From: Prado023 sp963777855
Lineage (GTDB): Bacteria; Actinomycetota; Actinomycetes; S36-B12; CAIYMF01
NCBI GenBank assembly: GCA_963777855.1
Contig: CAVZRW010000015.1
Span: 124,001 to 188,000 of the forward strand
Length of the DNA stretch: 64,000 bases
Reading direction: 5' to 3'
Positions 8,643 through 16,262 of the stretch are shown here, in pieces (position 1 is the stretch's first letter; each line of letters opens with the position of its first letter). The notes under the pieces are model-generated. The model worked only from the letters and a program-made list of their open reading frames with translations, was not told the origin of the DNA and ran no database searches. Both the position numbers and the translations under genes were made by a program.

Positions 8643-9563
8643 TCACGTCCGGCGTCGCCAGCCACCCGACTCTGCCCGGAGAAGTGCCGCGCGGATCCGG
8701 TCGATGACCTCGTCGGGTCGGTCGGTGAGGTCGGCCCAAGTGAACCTCAGGACGGTCCACCCAGCAGCGACGAGGTCGTTCTGGCGACGCCGGTCGTCCT
8801 GGAAGCGCGCGGCGTCGGTATGGAAGGCGGCTCCGTCGAACTCGATGGCCAGGCGCAGCTCCGGAAATGCCACATCGAGCAGGCGACTCCTACCCCCCAC
8901 CCGGACGGGCAGGTTCGCCTGCCAACCCGTGATCGAGTGGGCTCGCAGGAGCCGCACCAGTCGCCGCTCTCCCTCGGAGCGTGTGCCCTCGCCCAGGGCC
9001 GCGACAATTCGCGCGAGCTGTGCGTTGCCCGAGGTGCCGACCAGGCGCGCCTGGGCGCTTGTCATGTGACCCAGGGTGAGCGTGCCGAGCTGGAGCGCCC
9101 GCTGCGCGACAGCGATCGCCTCGTCGGATGGGAGCAGGCGGATCAGGTCGAGGGCTGCGTCGGCGGGGCGTGCCACCCGGACGCCTCCTGCGTGGGCCGA
9201 CCTCATGCCGGGATGGGTCACGTAGCGCGCCCTCACCACGCGACTGCGCGGGTGGACCAGCCACACGGTCGACCCGAGGTTCTCTGGGTCCCACGGTCCG
9301 GCTCCGATCATGCAGGCGGCGGACGGACCGGTCGGGATGGCCTCGGGGAGGGCCAGCACCGCCGCCCGGGTGGTGGTGCGCAGGTCCAGCCGCGTGCCGG
9401 GGAGGGCAACCACGCGGGAGTTGACCGCCACCAGCAGCCCCTCATCCATGCGACGTACGCGCGTGCGGTCGGCCAGGCCCAACTCCCGCAGGTGCGCACG
9501 GGTGGCCAGCCCGTGATGGTCGCCCATCCACGCGACTGCTCGCCGCCATCCGTCGCTGGTCAC
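8643..9563 (-). CDS. DUF559 (Vsr-like endonuclease fold) protein with N-terminal AbiEi-like wing
   Basis: 306 aa. The N-terminus (DGWRRAVAWMGDHHGLATRA) resembles the small helix-turn-helix wing of AbiEi-type antitoxin proteins. The C-terminus has the DUF559 nuclease-like fold: LLDVAFPELRLAIEFDGAAFH with acidic residues, then RRRQNDLVAAGWTVLRFTW. Such proteins are abundant orphans in actinobacteria and their role is unknown. A GGAGG 9 nt upstream selects the GTG at 9563; the frame is open far upstream only because of repeats. No toxin partner lies next to it. Confidence 0.75.
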   Translation of the reverse strand: MTSDGWRRAVAWMGDHHGLATRAHLRELGLADRTRVRRMDEGLLVAVNSRVVALPGTRLDLRTTTRAAVLALPEAIPTGPSAACMIGAGPWDPENLGSTVWLVHPRSRVVRARYVTHPGMRSAHAGGVRVARPADAALDLIRLLPSDEAIAVAQRALQLGTLTLGHMTSAQARLVGTSGNAQLARIVAALGEGTRSEGERRLVRLLRAHSITGWQANLPVRVGGRSRLLDVAFPELRLAIEFDGAAFHTDAARFQDDRRRQNDLVAAGWTVLRFTWADLTDRPDEVIDRIRAALLRAESGGWRRRT

Positions 9564-9716
9564 GCGCCGCATCCTCCGGCGCAGCCGCCCGATCCACCAG
9601 CGCCCATCCACAGGACGCGGCCCCCGAGCGGGACGCGACCGCGCGGAAGCCCCCACCCGAGAAGGGCGCCGCGGAAAGCCGCCGCGCGGTAGCGCCGAGC
9701 CACGCGAGCGGCCGCG

Positions 9717-9900
9717 CGGAACAGCGGCCGCACGGGAACGGCCAGCACGCGAACGGCGGCACGGGAACGGCCAGCACGGGAACGGTGGCACGGGAACGGC
9801 GGCACCGGGACCGCGGCACGGGAACGGGCCCACGGGAACGGCCAGCACGGGAACGGCCGCACGGGAACGGGCCCACGGGAACGGGCTTACGGGCACGGCG
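9717..9900. repeat. Degenerate 15-bp tandem repeat array
   Basis: About a dozen degenerate copies with core CACGGGAACGGCC, spaced near 15 bp. Because the unit is a multiple of three and lacks stops, it creates long false open frames on both strands. It lies in the gene-free stretch 9564-10208. That stretch also contains the inverted repeat at 9954-10017 and a G-rich simple-sequence tract (about 10035-10200) at the end of the MFS gene. Confidence 0.75.
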
Positions 9901-9953
9901 GGTGCGCGGAAGTCGACCTACGGAAACGGCCGTGCGGAACGGCCGATGCGCAG

Positions 9954-10017
9954 GAACGGCCGATCTTGGGCCCGTTTCGGCCGCATGTGGCTGCTTCCGC
10001 ACCAAGATCGGCCGTTC
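9954..10017. repeat. 16-bp perfect inverted repeat (GATCTTGG/CCAAGATC type)
   Basis: Arms 9954-9969 (GAACGGCCGATCTTGG) and 10002-10017 are exact inverted copies around a 32-nt spacer that itself contains CGGCCGCATGTGG. Related words (ATCGGCCAC, CCAAGATC) occur at 8590-8645. It looks like a dispersed intergenic palindromic element. It could fold in RNA but has no T-run. Confidence 0.7.
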
Positions 10018-10208
10018 GTGACTGGGGCGTCCGGGATGGGGCCGGCGTCGGGGTCGGGGTCGGGGTCCGGCGGCGGCGGGGGGCGGGGGCCGGCGGAGGC
10101 GGGGCCCCGGTGGGGGGCCGGCGGAGTCCGGTGGGGACGGTGGCGCCGGGGACGGGGCCGGTGGAGTCGAGGGGTCGGTGCGGTCGGGTGCTCAGGCGGG
10201 CCGGAGGC

Positions 10209-11702
10209 TCAGGTGGGGTCGGGGGCCGGCAGGGCGGGTACGGGGCGACGCAGGGTCTCCGGCATGGCGGCCACCATCGCCAGAGCGATGCAGGCCACCG
10301 CCGCGCCTGTGGCGAACGCCCAGTGGAAGCCGAGCGCGTCCGCGATGGCGCCGGCCAGCAGCGGGCCGAGGATGCCTCCGAGGTCGCCGACCATCTGGAA
10401 CACCGACACCACCCGCCCGCCAGGGCGCCCGCGCGTCACGTCGCCCACGACAGCCGCCGACGCCGACCCGAGGAAGGCTGCGGAGAGGCCGGAGGCGGCC
10501 ATCGCGGCGAGGAATCCGATTGTGCCTGTGCCCAGCGCGAGCAGGAGCATCGCCGTCACGAGGGCCACGGCGCCGAGCACGAGCGATCCGCGGCGACCCG
10601 TGCTGTCGGTCCGCCGGCCAGCAGGGACCAGGGCGATCGCCTGGATCGCCGCGGCGGTGACGAAGCCGACGCCGACCAGGCCCACGCCCCGGCCGAGGCC
10701 CTCGGTGACGAACAGGGGGACGAGGGAGATGCGCAGACCGAATGCGATGAACCCGTTGGACAGGTTGACCATGAGCGCGGCGCGGTAGGCGGCGCTGCGC
10801 AGGGCGTCAGCAAGCCGCGCGGGCGCACTGGGCGCCGAGGGCTCCGGGGCAGACGTGCGTGGCGCGGACTCGGACGCGGAGGATGGTTCGGGCAGGGCAG
10901 ATCTGAGCGGCGCGGACTCGCGTGAGGGTGATTCCGGCGCAGGTTGCGGCGGCGTGGTTGTGGGCGAATCCGGCGCAGGCGGCTCGGGGGCGGCCGACCC
11001 GGGGGAGTCGACGCTCCCCGCGGCACCCGCCGTCCCGGCACCGGCCGTCCCGGCGCCCGCCACCGCACCCGCCGTCCCCGCCACCGTCCCCGCCCCGCGA
11101 ACCCTGGGCGCCCTCGAGAGGAACCGCGCGGCGATCGACCCGGCCACCACCAGCGTGATCCCGTACACCACGAAGGGCGCACGGATCGACACCCCCACCA
11201 CAGCCCCGCCGATCGCCGGACCCGCCACGCCGCCGAACAGGAACCCCGCCTGGAACGCCCCTGAGGCCCGGCCGCGCTGCTCGGGTGCGGAGGTGCGCAG
11301 CACGAGGGCCATCGCCGAGACGGTGAACATCGCCGAGCCGATCCCGCCGAGCCCGCGCAGGACGAGCAGCTGGGGGAAGGTCTGCGCCGCGGCGGTGAGC
11401 AGCGAGGACGCCGCCACGATCCAGATCCCGATCGACATGACCCGCCGCTCGCCCCAGCGGTCGACCAGGATGCCGGCCGGCGCGGCGCTGACCAGGCGCA
11501 TGAGCGCGAACCCGGAGATGACCAGCCCGGCCAGGAAGGCCGAGACCCCGAAGGTGCGGGCGTAGACCGGCAGCGCGGGGGCGGCGATCCCGTAGCCCAG
11601 CGCCACGCTGAACGCCACGAACGACAGCACGGCCACGTCGCGGGGCAGGCCCTCGAGGTAGGGAGTCCCGCGGGCCCATGTGAACACCCGGCGACCCAGC
11701 AC
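10209..11702 (-). CDS. MFS transporter with long Ala/Pro/Ser cytoplasmic linker
   Basis: 497 aa, about 12 membrane helices in two halves. The motif-A signature appears as ILVDRWGERRVM after helix 2 and as PAGRRTDSTGRRGS in the second half. Residues about 205-297 between helices 6 and 7 are a low-complexity Ala/Pro/Ser/Glu linker, longer than the usual central loop. Likely a drug or metabolite exporter; substrate unknown. The GTG start lacks a ribosome site, but CAGGAT ends 8 nt upstream, fitting a leaderless mRNA. It is divergent from ilvA. Confidence 0.85.
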   Translation of the reverse strand: MLGRRVFTWARGTPYLEGLPRDVAVLSFVAFSVALGYGIAAPALPVYARTFGVSAFLAGLVISGFALMRLVSAAPAGILVDRWGERRVMSIGIWIVAASSLLTAAAQTFPQLLVLRGLGGIGSAMFTVSAMALVLRTSAPEQRGRASGAFQAGFLFGGVAGPAIGGAVVGVSIRAPFVVYGITLVVAGSIAARFLSRAPRVRGAGTVAGTAGAVAGAGTAGAGTAGAAGSVDSPGSAAPEPPAPDSPTTTPPQPAPESPSRESAPLRSALPEPSSASESAPRTSAPEPSAPSAPARLADALRSAAYRAALMVNLSNGFIAFGLRISLVPLFVTEGLGRGVGLVGVGFVTAAAIQAIALVPAGRRTDSTGRRGSLVLGAVALVTAMLLLALGTGTIGFLAAMAASGLSAAFLGSASAAVVGDVTRGRPGGRVVSVFQMVGDLGGILGPLLAGAIADALGFHWAFATGAAVACIALAMVAAMPETLRRPVPALPAPDPT

Positions 11703-11741
11703 GGGCGCTCATCCTGCCAGCGCGTGGGCCACGATGTGTCC

Positions 11742-12950
11742 ATGCCTGTGACGGTGGCCGCGATCCGGGAGGCCCAGGACCTGCTGCGCGGGGTCGCCCG
11801 GGTGACCCCGATGGCCCCGGCGACCTATCTCGCCGACCGGGTCGGGGGACCCGTGTGGCTCAAGTGCGAGAACCTGCAGGTCGCCGGGTCGTTCAAGGTG
11901 CGCGGGGCCTACGTGCGCCTCTCGCGGCTCTCGGCGTCCGAGCGCGAGGCGGGAGTGGTCGCGGCCAGCGCCGGCAACCACGCCCAGGGCGTGGCCAAGG
12001 CGGCCCGTCGACTGGGCATCCACACCACGGTGTTCATGCCAGTCGGGGCGCCGCTGCCCAAGCTGGCCGCCACACGCGCCTACGGCGCCGAGGTCGTCAC
12101 CGTCGGCACGACCATCGACGACGCGCTGGTGGCCGCTCACGCCTTCTCGCAGCGCACCGGCGCGGTCCTGATCCACCCCTTCGACCACGAGGACATCGTC
12201 ACCGGGCAGGGCACCATCGGCCTGGAGATCCTCGAGCAGGTGCCCGACGTGCGCACCGTGCTGGTGTGCACCGGCGGCGGGGGGCTGGTCGCCGGCATCG
12301 CCACGGTGATGGCCGCGCTCGCCCCGCACGTGCGGGTGATCGGCGTGCAGGCCGGCGAGGCCGCTGCCTACCCACCCTCCCTGGCTGCTGGGCATCCCGT
12401 GCCGCTGGACCGGATGAGCACGATGGCCGACGGCATCGCGGTGGGCCGCCCCGGCATGGTGCCGTTCGCGATCATCTCCGAGCTCGGCGTCGAGATCCGC
12501 ACGGTCTCCGAGGAGTCGCTGTCCCGCGCACTCGTGCTGGTGCTCGAACGGTCCAAGCTGCTCGTGGAGCCGGCCGGGGCCGCAGGGGTGGCCGCCCTGC
12601 TCGAGGACCCCTCGGGCCTGGCCTCACCGGTGGTCGTGGTCCTCTCCGGAGGCAACGTCGACCCGCTGCTGCTGGCCAGGGTGCTCGAGCACGGCCTGGT
12701 CGCGGCGGGCCGGTACCTGCGGCTGCGGGTGCGGATCTCCGACCAGCCGGGTGGGCTGGCCGAACTCCTGGCGCAGGTGGCCCGCGAGTCGGCCAACGTG
12801 ATCTCGGTGGAGCACGTGCGGAACACGGCGGGCCTGTCCATGAGCGAGGTCGACGTGGCGCTGCACCTGGAGACCCGGGGCCCGGCGCACTGCGACCAGG
12901 TGGCCCACGCCCTCCGGGACCACGGCTACCAGGTGACCCCCGAGCCGTGA
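11742..12950 (+). CDS. ilvA: Threonine ammonia-lyase with ACT domain
   Basis: 402 aa PLP enzyme converting L-threonine to 2-oxobutanoate and ammonia, the first step to isoleucine or a catabolic route. The PLP lysine is K52 in GSFKVRGAY, the phosphate loop is the Gly-rich TGGGGLVAG, and SGGNVD is conserved. A single C-terminal ACT domain (about residues 325-402) suggests the short, allosteric form. The ATG at 11742 follows CACGAT by 6 nt (leaderless pattern); the frame opens 18 nt earlier with GTG. Serine dehydratase activity cannot be excluded. Confidence 0.92.
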   Translation: MPVTVAAIREAQDLLRGVARVTPMAPATYLADRVGGPVWLKCENLQVAGSFKVRGAYVRLSRLSASEREAGVVAASAGNHAQGVAKAARRLGIHTTVFMPVGAPLPKLAATRAYGAEVVTVGTTIDDALVAAHAFSQRTGAVLIHPFDHEDIVTGQGTIGLEILEQVPDVRTVLVCTGGGGLVAGIATVMAALAPHVRVIGVQAGEAAAYPPSLAAGHPVPLDRMSTMADGIAVGRPGMVPFAIISELGVEIRTVSEESLSRALVLVLERSKLLVEPAGAAGVAALLEDPSGLASPVVVVLSGGNVDPLLLARVLEHGLVAAGRYLRLRVRISDQPGGLAELLAQVARESANVISVEHVRNTAGLSMSEVDVALHLETRGPAHCDQVAHALRDHGYQVTPEP

Positions 12951-12995
12951 CCCGAGCCGTGACCCCCGAGCGGTGACCCGGAAGCCGTGACCCGG
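12942..12995. repeat. Short tandem repeat at the ilvA/greA junction
   Basis: About four imperfect 12-13 bp copies of GAGCCGTGACCC. They begin inside the last codons of ilvA and fill the short convergent gap before greA. Slippage here would alter only the last residues of IlvA. Confidence 0.6.
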
Positions 12996-13006
12996 CGGTG
13001 GCCCGG

Positions 13007-13501
13007 TCAGCCGGTGTAGGGCTCGACCTTGGTGATCCGGATGGCCATCTGCTTGCCCGCGGGGGTCAGGTAGCTGACCTCGTCGCCGACCTTGGCCCCG
13101 TCGACGGCCTGGCCGATCGGCGACGAGGGGGAGATCACGTCCACGGTCGCGTGGGCGGCCTCCTCGCGCGAGCCCAGGAGGAAGGTCATGGTGCGCGGCG
13201 AGGCGAGGAACTCGATCGTGACCACCAGCCCGTGGGCGGCCTGGCCCTCCTCCGCCGGCGGGGAGCCGATCTGGGCGTTGTCGAGCATCTGGCGCAGCTG
13301 GCGGATGCGGGCCTCGTTCTTGCCCTGCTCGTCCTTGGCAGCGTGGTAGCCGCCGTTCTCCTTGAGGTCGCCCTCCTCGCGGGCCGCGGCGATCCGCGAG
13401 GTGATCTCGGCCCGGCGCGTGGTCGAGCGCTGCTCCAGCTCGGCGGCCAGGCGGTCGTGGGCCTCCTGGGTCAGCCAGGTGGTCTGCGGGCTCTCGGACA
13501 C
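13007..13501 (-). CDS. greA: Transcription elongation factor GreA
   Basis: 164 aa. It binds the RNA polymerase secondary channel and stimulates cleavage of backtracked transcripts. The N-terminal coiled coil carries the conserved acidic tip DLKENGGYHAAKDEQ, and the C-terminal FKBP-like domain ends GKQMAIRITKVEPYTG. The GTG at 13501 has GGGAGAA about 6 nt upstream, so the open frame beyond it is not used. It is convergent with ilvA and upstream of DUF4307 on the same strand, as in mycobacteria (Rv1080c-Rv1081c). Confidence 0.95.
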   Translation of the reverse strand: MSESPQTTWLTQEAHDRLAAELEQRSTTRRAEITSRIAAAREEGDLKENGGYHAAKDEQGKNEARIRQLRQMLDNAQIGSPPAEEGQAAHGLVVTIEFLASPRTMTFLLGSREEAAHATVDVISPSSPIGQAVDGAKVGDEVSYLTPAGKQMAIRITKVEPYTG

Positions 13502-13616
13502 GGCGGTTCTCCCACGGGCGGATCGACGGAAACGGTCCGGCGAGGGTAGCACCGGCCCCCGGGCCCCCGTGGTGGATCACCGAGCGGCGCGCGGGTGCGC
13601 CCGTGCGGGGGTGCGC

Positions 13617-14109
13617 TCAGCCGGCCGGCGTCCATGGCTGCTCGGGGGGCACGACCCCGGGGCGGAACTGGGCGCCCGCGATGCCGGGCGGTGGTCCCGT
13701 CGAGCCCGCACCCGAGCAGCTCGCCGACGAGGGCGCGGGCCGCGGTGCGCAGCTGGTAGGTGTGCACGGTCGTGCCCTGTGCCGGGGGCAGCGACACCGT
13801 GGCGTACCCGACGTCGAAGCCGTCGCCTGCCCGCGCGCGCACCACGCACGTCGCCGGCGTGACCGCGCGCCGAGCGACCTGGATCTGGATCTCCATGCGG
13901 TCGTCGGCCACCGTGTCGTAGGAGAGCACTCCCGCGCGGATCTGCGGGTTGGACAGCCGCCAGCCCACCGCGGCCACAGCCGCAAGGAACGCCACGCCCA
14001 GCACGGCGATCGCCACCGGCACCCAGCGTGGTCGTTCGGTGACCCCGTAGCGCGCCCGGATGTGGGCCGGCCACTGCGAGGGGTGACCGACCGTCGAGGG
14101 ATGGCTCAT
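13617..14109 (-). pseudogene. DUF4307 membrane protein, one C-terminal frameshift
   Basis: About 163 aa when rejoined. A single membrane helix (near residues 30-50) is followed by an extracytoplasmic domain with NPQIRAGVLSYDTVADD, matching actinobacterial DUF4307 (function unknown, Rv1081c-like). Near 13690 one base is out of register: the frame should leave GCGLDGT and continue in IAGAQFRPGVVPPEQPWTP to the stop at 13617. Only the last 25 residues are affected. It is the start-side neighbour of greA on the same strand and is divergent from the SURF1 operon. Confidence 0.75.
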
Positions 14110-14159
14110 GATGCTGCGACACTAGTACCCGACATACGTCGCGTTCGTGGGAGGTTGGC

Positions 14160-14411
14160 ATGGTCGGGATCCTCAGTTCCGTGGTGGCCGAGACGGTCGA
14201 TCCTGCGACGGTCCGGCCGAGCCCGCTCAGCTCGGTCGTGTTCGCGTTCCTCGCGGTGGCACTCGGGCTGCTGCTGTGGTCGATGGTGCGCCACCTGCGC
14301 CGTGCCCAGGACAACCTCGGCTCGGCCCGGACCGTCCCCGAGGTGGAGATCCCCACGGTCGCCGACCCCGCCGGGGCAGCCGCACCCGGGCCCGACGCCG
14401 ACCTGCGCTGA
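14160..14411 (+). CDS. Small conserved actinobacterial membrane protein
   Basis: 83 aa with one helix (SVVFAFLAVALGLLLWSMVRHLRRAQDNL) and a Pro/Ala-rich tail, like Rv1083 of M. tuberculosis. GGGAGG precedes the ATG. Its stop overlaps the SURF1 start (TGATG). In M. tuberculosis the mycothiol amidase gene mca lies just before the Rv1083 homolog; here only 50 bp separate this gene from DUF4307, so mca is absent at this site. Function unknown. Confidence 0.75.
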   Translation: MVGILSSVVAETVDPATVRPSPLSSVVFAFLAVALGLLLWSMVRHLRRAQDNLGSARTVPEVEIPTVADPAGAAAPGPDADLR

Positions 14412-15166
14412 TGCCCGGATCGTCAGCCACCGCACGGCGGCTGTCCTTCCATGCCCTGACCGTCCTGGCGGTCCTGGTGTGCGTCGTGGCCGCCCGCTGG
14501 CAGTGGCAGCGCGCCCACCGCACGGAGGCCGATGCGGTGCCGCAGTCGGCCGTCGTCGCCCTGGCCGACCTGGATCCGGCAACGGCCTACTCCGGGATGC
14601 GGGTCCGCCTGGTCGGCCAGTTCGACGTGGCCCACGAGGTGCTGGTCGCCCCGCGCCCACGCGACGGGCAGCCGGGCGCATGGGTGCTCACGCCGCTTGT
14701 GCCCACGGCGCCGACGGGCCGTTCTGACGGCGGCGTCGCCGGACCGGGGGGCGCCGCGGGGGTCGCGGTCGTGCGCGGCTGGGTGCCCGCGGGGGCCGAG
14801 CCCGCGCTGCCACCCGGTGGGCCGGTCGAGGTCGTCGGCGTGCTCGTGGCCGACTCCCGGCAGCCCGGTGCGACGGTCAGCCCCGAGGGCACGCTGGAGG
14901 CGGTCGACACCGGGGCGCTGGCCGAGCATGCCGGCTACCCGGTGCGCTCGGGGTGGTTCGCGCTGCAGGGGCTCACCCCCGCGTCTGCGGGCCAGCCGGC
15001 CCCGCTGGAGGTGACAGAATTGCCGGGAGCGGAGGTTGGCCTGAACCTGCGCAACGCCGCCTACGCGATCCAGTGGATCGTGTTCGCCGGGTTCGGGCTC
15101 TTCTTCTGGAACCGCTTCCGCCACGAGTACGTCGAGCACCCCGTCGAGCAGGAGATCCCCCGATGA
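14411..15166 (+). CDS. SURF1 family protein (cytochrome oxidase assembly)
   Basis: 251 aa with two terminal membrane helices (residues about 12-30 and 220-238) and a large extracytoplasmic domain. Family marks are WQWQRAHR after helix 1, VVRGWVP in the middle, and the C-terminal NAAYAIQWIVFAGFGLFFW. SURF1 helps heme insertion into subunit I of aa3-type cytochrome oxidase, which points to aerobic respiration. It is the second gene of a four-gene operon joined by overlapping start/stop codons. Confidence 0.9.
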   Translation: MPGSSATARRLSFHALTVLAVLVCVVAARWQWQRAHRTEADAVPQSAVVALADLDPATAYSGMRVRLVGQFDVAHEVLVAPRPRDGQPGAWVLTPLVPTAPTGRSDGGVAGPGGAAGVAVVRGWVPAGAEPALPPGGPVEVVGVLVADSRQPGATVSPEGTLEAVDTGALAEHAGYPVRSGWFALQGLTPASAGQPAPLEVTELPGAEVGLNLRNAAYAIQWIVFAGFGLFFWNRFRHEYVEHPVEQEIPR

Positions 15167-15534
15167 GCACCACCGCCCCCTCCGCCTCCTCGATCCTGCG
15201 GTCGGGGGCCTACAAGCGCTTCCAGGTGATGGCCTGGGTGACCGGCGCCGTGCTGGCGTTCATGACGGTCGTCGGCCTGCCGTGGAAGTACGTGCTGGGC
15301 CATGCGGAGGGGGCCACCTGGTACTCCGTGGGCTGGCAGGCGCACGGGTTCCTGTACATGCTCTACCTCGTGACCGTCCTCGACCTGGCCATCCGGGCGC
15401 ACTGGAAGCCGGGGCGCACCGTGCTGGTGGCCCTGGCTGGGACCATCCCGTTCATGTCCTTCGTGTTCGAACGGCGGATCACCCACCAGTTGCAGGCCGG
15501 GCGGGCCGCTGCCGGAGTCGGGGCCACCCGGTGA
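15163..15534 (+). CDS. DUF3817 membrane protein
   Basis: 123 aa with three to four helices. It contains the family pattern FQVMAWVTGAVLAFMTVVGLPWKY, then GWQAHGFLYMLYLV and the C-terminal IPFMSFVFERRI. DUF3817 proteins are small actinobacterial membrane proteins of unknown function, often next to SURF1. The ATG overlaps the SURF1 stop (ATGA), and the next gene overlaps its stop (GTGA). Confidence 0.9.
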   Translation: MSTTAPSASSILRSGAYKRFQVMAWVTGAVLAFMTVVGLPWKYVLGHAEGATWYSVGWQAHGFLYMLYLVTVLDLAIRAHWKPGRTVLVALAGTIPFMSFVFERRITHQLQAGRAAAGVGATR

Positions 15535-16220
15535 GCCTGCCCGACATTCCCGCCGAGGGTCCGCTGGGCGCTGCGGCGCGCGTGCTGGTCTCGGATGCCG
15601 ACCGCGGACGGGTCGCCGACGTGATCGGCGACGCGTTCGCCGAGGGCCGGCTGACCCGCGAGGAGTACGAGGAGCGGTTGTCGACCACGCTGTCGGCGCG
15701 GACCGTCGCTGACCTGGTCCCGGTCGTCGACGGGTTGCCCGCCGCCGCGGCGGCCGCTGCGCTGGCCCCCCTGACCGGAATCGCCGCGCCGCCTGCGACG
15801 TCGGCCTCGCCGTGGTTCCCCGCCTCCGGTGTCGAGGCGTCCGGTTCCTCGGTCGTGGCGATCTTCGGGGGTGCCTCGCGCAAGGGCGAGTGGGTCGTGC
15901 CCGCCTCGCTGACCGCCTTCGCCATGTTCGGCGGGATCGAGCTGGACCTGACGCGAGCCTCGTTCGCTGCGGCTGAGTGCGAGATCATCGCCGTGGCGGT
16001 GATGGGTGGGGTGGAGATCACCGTGCCCGACGGAGTCACCGTCCAGGTGGACGGGATGGGGATCTTCGGGGGCTTCGACTCCCGCGCCGAGGGCCCGGGT
16101 GCCCCCGGCGCCCCGGTGCTGCGCATCAAGGGCGCGGCGCTGTTCGGCGGGGTGGACGTCAAGCGCAAGCGCCGCCAGGGCCCCGAGCTGCCCGGCCAGG
16201 ACCGCCCAGCCCTGCCCTGA
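15531..16220 (+). CDS. DUF1707 and LiaF-like (DUF2154) domain protein
   Basis: 229 aa. The N-terminal DUF1707 domain (VSDADRGRVADVIGDAFAEG, then LTREEYEERL) is followed by an Ala/Pro linker. The C-terminal beta-helix-like cell-wall-active-antibiotic-response domain has repeated AIFGGA, AMFGGIELDL, VMGGVEI and ALFGGVDVK motifs. Such proteins are linked to envelope-stress signalling. There is no membrane helix, so it may act in the cytoplasm or at the membrane face. It is the last gene of the overlapping operon (GTGA overlap with DUF3817). Confidence 0.88.
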   Translation: MSLPDIPAEGPLGAAARVLVSDADRGRVADVIGDAFAEGRLTREEYEERLSTTLSARTVADLVPVVDGLPAAAAAAALAPLTGIAAPPATSASPWFPASGVEASGSSVVAIFGGASRKGEWVVPASLTAFAMFGGIELDLTRASFAAAECEIIAVAVMGGVEITVPDGVTVQVDGMGIFGGFDSRAEGPGAPGAPVLRIKGAALFGGVDVKRKRRQGPELPGQDRPALP

Positions 16221-16262
16221 CCGGCCGGTGGCCAGCTACCGACCCAGTAGTGCCTGGCGGCG

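Noticed and set aside
8643..9563. DUF559 protein as half of an AbiEi/AbiEii toxin-antitoxin pair
   Set aside because: No nucleotidyltransferase-type toxin lies next to it; the flanks are repeats and ung.
9717..9900. CRISPR array
   Set aside because: Units are 15 bp, degenerate and without unique spacers; no cas genes are present.
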